Part shown: positions 55,719 to 64,000 of the stretch, piece after piece
How positions within the stretch are numbered: position 1 is the first letter of the stretch
How the letters are laid out: the number at the start of each line of letters is the position of its first letter
DNA from: Azorinus chamasolen
Taxonomy: Eukaryota > Mollusca > Bivalvia > Cardiida > Solecurtidae
NCBI GenBank assembly: GCA_963576725.1
Contig: OY755246.1
Coordinates: 71,850,371-71,914,370 of the forward strand
Direction: 5' to 3'
DNA: 64,000 nt
Position numbers and translations under genes: made by a program
The notes under the pieces: model-generated
The model's input: the letters and a program-made list of their open reading frames with translations, nothing else
Database searches by the model: none
What the model was told of the DNA's origin: nothing

Positions 55719-55901
55719 CATCATTTGCTTGGACGCTTCCTTACCTTATGTCGTCGCTTTTAAACTGGGCAGTGTACATGACTGCACCTAATACTCCAAA
55801 ATATATTTCTAAAGCAATTTGCACACGCTAGCGGGTATCATTAGCAATCATTGAAAACAGGACTGACCTGTTTGAAGCGTCTTATACGAGCTGTTTGTAA
55901 C

Positions 55902-55962
55902 ACGTGTATGTCTCCATTGGTAGCCGACCTATGTGTATTTCTCCATTGGTAGCCGACCTATA
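55902..55962 (+). repeat. 27-28-bp duplication
   Basis: GTGTATGTCTCCATTGGTAG with CCGACCTA, two copies. Confidence 0.85.
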
Positions 55963-56021
55963 ATTGTGATGTATCAAATTGATATACGACACTGACCTTG
56001 ACATGACATGTATGAATAACA

Positions 56022-56573
56022 CACAGCTTCACGAGTAGTGTAATCAAAACATACAGCTTCACGAGTAGTGTAATCAAAACATACAGCTTCATGAGTAGTG
56101 TAATCAAAGCATACAGCTTCACGAGTAGTGTGATCAAAACATACAGCTTCACGAGTAGTGTAATCAAAACATACAGCTTCACGAGAAGTGTAATCAAAAC
56201 ATACAGCTTCACGAGTAGTGTAATCAAAACATCAAAACATACAGCTTCACGAGTAGTGTAATCAAAACATACAGCTTCACGAGTAGTGTGATCAAAACAT
56301 ACAGCTTCACGAGAAGTGTAATCAAAACATACAGCTTCACGAGAAGTGTAATCAAAACATACAGCTTCATGAGTAGTGTAATCAAAACATAAAAACATAC
56401 AGCTTCACGAGTAGTGTAATCAAAACATACAGCTTCACGAGTAGTGTAATCAAAACATACAGCTTCACGAGTAGTGTAATCAAAACATACAGCTTCATGA
56501 GTAGTGTAATCAAAACATACAGCTTCACGAGTAGTGTAATCAAAACATACAGCTTCACGAGTAGTGTAATCAT
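56022..56573 (+). repeat. 30-bp minisatellite, about 18 units
   Basis: ACAGCTTCACGAGTAGTGTA with ATCAAAACAT. Two units carry an 8-10-bp ACATCAAAAC-type extension that shifts frame (56230, 56390). Confidence 0.95.
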
Positions 56574-56574
56574 G

Positions 56575-57230
56575 TCTTTCGCTAAACGTTCCAAAGTTAT
56601 GGCAAAGTTTAAAGTTTTAGGTAACTATTTAACTTTTGACCATGAACCTTGACATTGACCTTTTCACATCCCATCTCAAAGTTGATACTTCATGACGTGA
56701 GTATGCTTGTCAAGTATCAAGTATCTATCTATAATAGTTCAAAAGTTGTAGTCATGATTTAAGTTTTATGAATTTGACATATGGCCTTGAATATTGACAT
56801 TGATTTGAATCTTCTCAAACAGTGCAGCTTTATTTGATGACTCTGTATGCATAAGCATGACGCATATATCCATAAGAGTTCAGAAATTAGTGCAAATGTT
56901 TTTATATAGAAAAGTAAGCTTTTGCTATGATGTTTGATCTTGCCGACTATCCCACCAAACTCAGTTGGGACATTTACTCATCATGACCAACCTCCCAAAC
57001 AACTTTGAGAAGTCTAGATGAAAAACTCAATTAGTTATTGATTTGACACTAACTGGTCTAGCTAGAACCTTGACCTTATCTTTCATCTACCCATCATGAA
57101 CAACCTCCATAACAAATATGAACACGCTATGAAAAAATGTTGATGAGTTATTGAAACCATTCGGTCTACCAACAGACAGATTAACCGACATATGCAAAGC
57201 AATACATCCCTTATTTTAAAGGCATAGCAA
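56575..57230 (+). repeat. degenerate dispersed repeat with CTTGACATTGACCTT words
   Basis: Three to four poorly conserved units contain TTGACCTT/TTGACATTGA and ATAAGAGTTCA or ATAATAGTTCA, ending AGGCATAGCAATGTACA. It resembles the core of the tandem-cored elements, with the opening word AAAGTTATGGCAAAG. Boundaries are uncertain. Confidence 0.4.
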
Positions 57231-57254
57231 TGTACATCTAATTAAACTAATGGG

Positions 57255-57357
57255 TCCCATCAGTGACAGGACTTTTGGTAGGACCCTCGTAGTACATGAT
57301 GTACATGTATCAGTGAAGGACTTTGGTAGGACCCTCGTAGTACACGATGTACATGTG
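57255..57357 (+). repeat. about 53-bp duplication
   Basis: TTTGGTAGGACCCTCGTAGT with ACATGATGTACATGTA, two copies. Confidence 0.9.
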
Positions 57358-57491
57358 CTGACATTGCAAACAATTTAATGTTTGGTGTGATTTAACTAGA
57401 ACTATCACTAAAGATGCTGAATTTTCCTGCAAGACAGACAGCATTGTTTGCAAATCCAAGAGGTGATAACACCTGTATGTTAGATACTGAA

Positions 57492-57788
57492 AACAAGAGC
57501 TGCCACAGTCACGTGACAAATGCCCCCCCCCCCCAAAAAAAAACCAAGTGTACCCTGTGACCTTGACCTTTGACCCATGGACCTGGGAGTTGACACATCG
57601 TCTTTTTGTGGTGAACATTTGTGCCAGATTATTTTGAAATCCATGCACAGATTAAGAAGTAATAGAAGGGACACGAATTCAGATTAAGAAGTTATAGAAG
57701 GGACACGAATTTGGGACGGATGGGAGGACAGGCGGACGGACATAAGGACGGACAATGCGATTACTATATGCCCGCCGTTGGGGCATAA
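57492..57788 (+). mobile_element. short element with ATGCCCCC / GGGGCAT ends
   Basis: ACAAGAGCTGCCACAGTCAC and AATGCCCCCC begin the element at 57492-57525. (GGACGGACA)-type repeats and ATATGCCCGCCGTTGGGGCA close it at 57788. A 30-bp segment with AGATTAAGAAGT is doubled at 57648-57710. No coding capacity. Confidence 0.5.
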
Positions 57789-58039
57789 AAACCTTATGTG
57801 ATGACATCTAAACATCACAGAAATCAATGAATTATGTTAAGTATAGAGGATTTTCACTCCACAAATGTTATTGGCTAGCAACAATATGGTACAGGTCCAG
57901 GGGAAGATAACTCCTGTTTAAATTGTAAGGTACTTAAAATATTTTTGTTATGCACATGACGATTGTACACTTCAAAGAGACATGTGTACAAAAGTTCATA
58001 GAAAGCTGATGCAAACTGTAGAAGAAACGTGTACTAAAA

Positions 58040-60318
58040 TCCAAAGTAACCCCTTTACACCAGTAATTCATTGTATCTAACAGTACCCCCTATACAACAA
58101 TAAACTATTACATCTAACAGTACCCCTATACAACAGTAAACTATTACATCTAACAGTAGCCCCTATACAACAGTAAGCCATTACATCTAACAGTAACTCC
58201 TATACAACAGTAAATTATTACGTCTAACAGTAACTCCCATATGCCAGTAAACTATTACATCTAACAGTAACCCCTATACAACAGTAAATCATTACATCTA
58301 ACAGGAACTCCTATACAACAGTAAATCATTACATCTAACAGTAACTCCTATACAACAGTAAATCATTACATCTAACATTAACTCCTATACAACAGTAAAT
58401 AATTACGTCTAACAGTAACTCCCATATACATGTACCAGTAAACTATTACATCTAACAGTAACCCCTATACAACAGTAAGACATTACATCTAACAGGAACT
58501 CCTATACAACAGTAAATCATTACATCTAACAGTAACTCCTATACAACAGTAAATCATTACATCTAACAGTAACTCCTATACAACAGTAAATCATTACATC
58601 TAACAGTAACTCCTATACAACAGCAAATCATTACATCTAACAGTAACTCCTATACAACAGTAAATCATTACGTCTAACAGTAACTCCCATATACCAGTAA
58701 ACTATTACATCTAACAGTAACTCCTATATAACAGTAAACTATTACATCTAACAGTAACTCCTATACACAAGTAAACCATTAGGTATAACAGTAATTACTA
58801 TACATCAGTAAACCATTACATCTAACTGTATCCCCGATACAACAGTAAACCATTACATCTAACAGTAACCCATATACAACAGTAAACCGTTATATCTAAC
58901 AGTCACTCCTATACAACAGTAAACAGTTACATCTAACAGTAGCAGTAAACCATTATATCTAACAGTAACCCCTAAACAACAGTAAACCATTACATCTAAC
59001 AGAAAACCCTATACACCAGTAAACCATTACATCTAACAGTAACCTCGAACAACAGTAAACTATTATATCTAACAGTAAATCATATACAACATAAAAACAT
59101 TACATTTAAAAGTAACCCCTTTACACCATTATACCATTACATCTAACAGTAACCCCGAACAACAGTAAACAATTACATCTAACAGTAACTCCTATACAAC
59201 AGTAAATTATTACGTCTAACAGTAACTCCCATATGCCAGTAAACTATTACATCTAACAGTAACCCCTATACAACAGTAAATCATTACATCTAACAGGAAC
59301 TCCTATACAACAGTAAATCATTACATCTAACAGTAACTCCTATACAACAGTAAATCATTACATCTAACATTAACTCCTATACAACAGTAAATAATTACGT
59401 CTAACAGTAACTCCCATATACATGTACCAGTAAACTATTACATCTAACAGTAACCCCTATACAACAGTAAGACATTACATCTAACAGGAACTCCTATACA
59501 ACAGTAAATCATTACATCTAACAGTAACTCCTATACAACAGTAAATCATTACATCTAACAGTAACTCCTATACAACAGTAAATCATTACATCTAACAGTA
59601 ACTCCTATACAACAGTAAATCATTACATCTAACAGTAACTCCTATACAACAGTAAATCATTACATCTAACAGTAACTCCTATACAACAGCAAATCATTAC
59701 ATCTAACAGTAACTCCTATACAACAGTAAATCATTACGTCTAACAGTAACTCCCATATACCAGTAAACTATTACATCTAACAGTAACTCCTATATAACAG
59801 TAAACTATTACATCTAACAGTAACTCCTATACACAAGTAAACCATTAGGTATAACAGTAATTAATATACATCAGTAAACCATTACATCTAACTGTATCCC
59901 CGATACAACAGTAAACCATTACATCTAACAGTAACCCATATACAACAGTAAACCGTTATATCTAACAGTCACTCCTATACAACAGTAAACAGTTACATCT
60001 AACAGTAGCAGTAAACCATTATATCTAACAGTAACCCCTAAACAACAGTAAACCATTACATCTAACAGAAAACCCTATACACCAGTAAACCATTACATCT
60101 AACAGTAACCTCGAACAACAGTAAACTATTATATCTAACAGTAAATCATATACAACATAAAAACATTACATTTAAAAGTAACCCCTTTACACCATTATAC
60201 CATTACATCTAACAGTAACCCCGAACAACAGTAAACAATTACATCTAATAGTAACCCTCTGCAACAATAAACTTACATCTAACAGTAACCCCTATACAAC
60301 AGTAAACCATTATATGCA
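58040..60318 (+). repeat. 37-bp minisatellite with a roughly 1-kb internal duplication
   Basis: About 60 units of ATTACATCTAACAGTAACTC with CTATACAACAGTAAATC. A block beginning near 58190 recurs at about 59182. Matching landmarks are offset by 992 bp at the left (58211 to 59203) and 1066 bp at the right (58772 to 59838; 59101 to 60167), so the second block has 74 bp, exactly two units, more. Confidence 0.95.
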
Positions 60319-60394
60319 TTCGGCATCGAAACAGAGAATTATACTAGAGCTATTAGGATTACCTCATTGTATCACACACTATCGCAACGAAATA

Positions 60395-61122
60395 TAGGCG
60401 GCAGTTGTGGTATACTACATATAAATATAGAAGTTGTGGTATACTACATATAAATATAGAAGGCAGTTGTGGTATACTACATATAAATATAGAAGTTGTG
60501 GTATACTACATATAAATATAGAAGGCACTTGTGGTATAATACATATAAATATAGGCGGCACTTGTGGTATACTACATATAAATATAGGCGTCAGTTGTGG
60601 TATACTACATATAAATATAGAAAGCAGTTGTGGTATACTACATATAAATATAGGCGTCAGTTGTGGTATACTACATATAAATATAGAGGCAATTGTGGTA
60701 TACTACATATAAATATAGGCGGCACTTGTGGTATACTACATATAGATATAGAAGGCAGTTGTGTGGTATATTACATATAAATATAGGCGGCACTTTTGGT
60801 ATACTACATATAAATATAGGTGGCACTTGTGGTATACTACATGTACATATTTATATAGGCAGCACTTGTGGTATACTACATATAAATATAGAAGGGACTT
60901 GTGGTCTACTACATATAAATATAGGCGGTACTTGTGGTATACTACATATAAATATAGGCGGCACTTGTGGTATACTACATATAAATATAGGCGGCACTTG
61001 TGGTGTACTACATATAAATATAGAAGGGAGTTGTGGTATACTACATATAAATATAGAAGGCAGTTGTGGTACACTACATATAAATATAGAAGGCACTTGT
61101 GGTATACTACATATAAAGCATC
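60395..61122 (+). repeat. 33-bp minisatellite, about 21 units
   Basis: TATACTACATATAAATATAG with AAGGCAGTTGTGG or GCGGCACTTGTGG. All plus-strand frames stay open. Confidence 0.95.
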
Positions 61123-61167
61123 AGTTTTAGCGATGGCAGTAAAACCCACAGCAACTTCAACGAAGAC

Positions 61168-61312
<145 letters not shown>

Positions 61313-61319
61313 AGTATAA

Positions 61320-62215
61320 CTACAGTGATATTGATAATTAGTACACTGATATAATACATAACTGGCGATCCACATAATAGTAACAATCAACAGGTTTAGT
61401 AATATGGGCACCATGCTATTTTCGGGTCCAAATAATTGTACTTTGCTGTAGGTGCCAACGTGCTATTTTGCGGCGCCACTTTGCTACATTATTCATTGTG
61501 CTAGATTTGCAGACTATCAGTGAATTTGCTCATAATTAAATTTGGTGTGGTTGAGATAAATTTGATTTTTACATTTGTTGCAGTGAATTTGCCATTAATT
61601 GATCTGCATTTGCTTCAGTGAATTGGCTCAAAGATAAGTATTGGAACTTAACATTTTGCATGTTTTAACACTATTGGGGTTCACGCTCACACATCGGCCA
61701 GTAATAGGTAAAAGAATAAAAAGTCAAAAGACTGTTTATCAATTTCTTTGTCAGAGAACCAAGACCCAAGTAAAGGAAAATAATTCCATTAGAATGTGTA
61801 GAACCACATGATGTAACAAACACCTTAAATAATTAAGAAGGAAGTTTGCTCAAACTGTCTTTCTTTATAGGAAATGGGAAAAGGCGGCTAGTCCAGAGCC
61901 AGCCTTCTCCCCTTTCTGCTATGCGGTTTGCTTCCCAAACAACCAACTGTAACTCTCTAAAGCGGCCACTTCACTGATTAACCCTCTCCCTCATATACAA
62001 ACGCTTTTCAAACCTTGCAAACACAGCAGTCCTTGGTCTGCTCTGCTTTCTTTTGGCGTAATGTATGTCTGATTTTATAAGTTTTGTCATGATAAAAGCT
62101 CTTTTGTTCAGTGGCAATTATAACAATTAATAGTTAAGGAAGTCATGAATTCGTGAGATTAATGGTTAAAAATGATGTCTTTAAAAGCGTAACACAGAAC
62201 AAAACATGTGCAGAC
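61320..62215. other. no recognised feature upstream of the 62814 gene
   Basis: TTTGCTATTTTGCGG-like words (GTGCTATTTTGCGGCGCCAC at 61459) suggest an old repeat. Otherwise only the family A remnant at 62019 is identifiable. Confidence 0.5.
62019..62053. repeat. family A remnant
   Basis: GCAAACACAGCAGTCCTTGG then TCTGCTCTGCTTTC: outer arms with the centre deleted. Confidence 0.5.
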
Positions 62216-62216
62216 A

Positions 62217-62546
62217 ACTCACACTGGAGCTTTATATATAATCTTTGTCCTGCATTAAGCTACCACAAGGGTTAAAATCAAAACTCACACTGGAGCTTTA
62301 TGTATAATCTTTGTCCTGCATTAAACTACCACATGTGTTAAAATCAGAACTCACACTGGAGCTTAATGTATAATCTTTGTCCTGCATTAAGCTACCACAT
62401 GTGTTAAAATCAGAACTCACACTGGAGCTTTATGTATAATCTTTGTCCTGTATTAAGCTACCACATGTGTTAAAATAAAACCTCACAATGGAGCTTAATG
62501 TATATAATTTGTCCTGCATTAAGCTACCACATGTGTTAAAATCCAA
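62217..62546 (+). repeat. 66-bp tandem array made of family B right arms
   Basis: Five units at exact 66-bp spacing (62217, 62283, 62349, 62415, 62481) each contain GGAGCTTTATGTATAATC and TCCTGCATTAAGCTACCACA. These are the loop and right arm of the family B hairpin without the left arm. The array ends 270 bp before the 62814 gene. Confidence 0.85.
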
Positions 62547-62663
62547 ATGAGCAGACTTTCTTTGAGTGCTCGTTTTAGAAAGGCTTTTCTGTATTTGTTT
62601 TACATATATTAAATTGTGATTGGCTGGTTTTCGACTTCCTTTTAAAAGTAGGTCTCTTCCGTG

Positions 62664-62740
62664 TGACGTGTGGCATGCTTTATCAGCAGATGGCACGTGT
62701 ATAGTCCCTATATAGTTCATTATACGACTAGATAACAAAG
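62664..62740 (+). promoter_or_regulatory. putative core promoter of the 62814 gene
   Basis: TATATAG at 62709-62715 lies about 100 bp before the ATG, so transcription would start near 62740 with a roughly 75-nt leader. A palindromic E-box CACGTG (62694-62699) and a CRE-like TGACGTG (62664-62670) sit just upstream. Motifs are seen directly; function is inferred. Confidence 0.4.
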
Positions 62741-62813
62741 GACCAAAGAGAACACCACTAAAGCATAGTTTAGTCTTTAACTAACTGGGAATTAGCATCC
62801 AAATACAGAAAAC

Positions 62814-63003
62814 ATGGGGTTCTTGTATAGGTTAGTCTTTGTCTTTGTTGTTTACGTGTCTAACTGTGCATGCATGAGTGATAACGCCACGTGTACACAG
62901 AGACTAGGCAGTGTAGAGGCAGAGTTAGAGATCTACAAGACACGCGTGTCCAAGCTCGAGACTGTGGTGAATGTTGTACTTGCCAACGATAATCTTATTC
63001 GAA
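62814..63003 (+). CDS. first coding exon of a secreted coiled-coil protein, possibly C1q-domain family
   Basis: The ATG at 62814 has a good context (A at -3, G at +4). It opens 63 codons and ends in phase 1 at donor GAA|GTGAGT. Residues 1-20 are a clear hydrophobic signal peptide. Residues 30-58 (LGSVEAELEIYKTRVSKLET and on) show hydrophobic residues at heptad spacing with charged flanks, a short coiled coil for trimerisation. Signal peptide plus short coiled coil as a first exon is typical of bivalve C1q-domain proteins, secreted pattern-recognition molecules, but other trimeric secreted proteins start the same way. No C1q domain is visible in the remaining kilobase, so the family call is inference. 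The sequon NAT is at 24-26. Confidence 0.6.
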
Positions 63004-63419
63004 GTGAGTTTTACTAATTGTTCGTAATTAATGCAAGTATTGAAATGTTATTATTCAGCTGCCAGAGTTGACGCTAAAAGTGTCCGTCTGAAATATCACC
63101 ACTGCCAGTGACATATTAACTGGTATGACACTACCGACCAGTGCGGGCCCACATCAGATTACTCACAAAGTAACAACTAGTATAATCTGACCAATATCTG
63201 CTTTGTGTGTCATACAATTTGATATTGAGTTGTGCTTATATTAAAATGTTTTGAAAAAAAGTCTCAAAGGTCCAAATATGTATTTGGGTGACCCATTTCA
63301 ACCTATAATCTTCTTAAAGAGATGTCCAAATTTATACTTTAAATGAATCTAAAATGTATTCTGATGGATGTTTCTGTAAGTTTTCTTTTTCACTTTAACC
63401 TTTGAAATTTAATTTGTGT

Positions 63420-63490
63420 AGCAAATAGTGCAGACCTTGATCGTGCAGACCTTGATCGGAAGACTCATTTAGGAGGTCTCCAGTTTGAGT
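63420..63490. repeat. family A hairpin, rearranged
   Basis: GCAAATAGTGCAGACCTTGA is present with GTGCAGACCTTGATCGGAAG repeated directly after it; the right arm GGAGGTCTCCAGTTTGAG is degraded. Confidence 0.6.
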
Positions 63491-63544
63491 TGACTACATT
63501 CGCCTATGTCTGTGTAACCCAATACCTGATACAGACGCCTTTGA

Positions 63545-64000
<456 letters not shown>

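Overview
The window looks like animal genomic DNA, probably from a bivalve mollusc. Genes are sparse and intron-rich, with GT-AG splice junctions. tRNA-derived SINEs, a decayed non-LTR retrotransposon, many inverted-repeat elements and an extreme load of minisatellites fill the rest. By eye, roughly a third of the 64 kb is tandem repeat. The bivalve call is inference: it rests on the repeat style (tandem-cored elements with ends such as TATGTCTCCCACC), a secreted carbonic anhydrase, and a short secreted coiled-coil exon of the kind found in bivalve C1q-like proteins. There is no operon structure, CRISPR array or bacterial gene. Most long ORFs are open only because the repeat unit is a multiple of three bases.

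Main gene (1645-22936, minus strand): seven coding exons of a secreted alpha-carbonic anhydrase spread over 21 kb. They run from the signal peptide (22785-22914) through the substrate-binding core (1645-1796), and all splice phases agree. The zinc histidines, the proton-shuttle histidine, the gatekeeper Glu/Thr and both extracellular cysteines are present. There is an unusual insertion of about 17 residues after the first zinc-binding motif. The C-terminal exon(s) lie beyond the left edge. The introns hold a pogo-like MITE, a LINE broken by another element, several hairpin elements and many minisatellites. A possible further minus-strand exon sits at 24731-24796.

Middle (23-45 kb): more minisatellites, then a mobile-element cluster at 32.5-39.2 kb. 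Two elements share CACTGGCACTTGATCG ends and are flanked by perfect 8-bp target duplications (GGTAAAGG and GTCCAGAC). Each has an uninterrupted related sequence elsewhere in the window that confirms the insertion. A decayed, coding-like region follows at 39.7-42.2 kb with a SINE inside it, then a tandem-cored element with a second SINE (44.1-45.7 kb).

Right part (45-64 kb): mainly tandem arrays, including a 2.3-kb array of about 37-bp units that contains a roughly 1-kb internal duplication. At 62814 a plus-strand gene begins (signal peptide plus coiled coil, possibly C1q-domain family). The window ends inside a (GT)n tract.

The most interesting pattern is a dense family of about 66-bp dispersed hairpins (GCAAACAG...CTGTTTGC, more than 20 full or half copies) whose flanking tail appears to have seeded neighbouring minisatellites. 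Two other hairpin families also have one arm amplified in tandem, which suggests that palindromic elements are a source of new minisatellites here.
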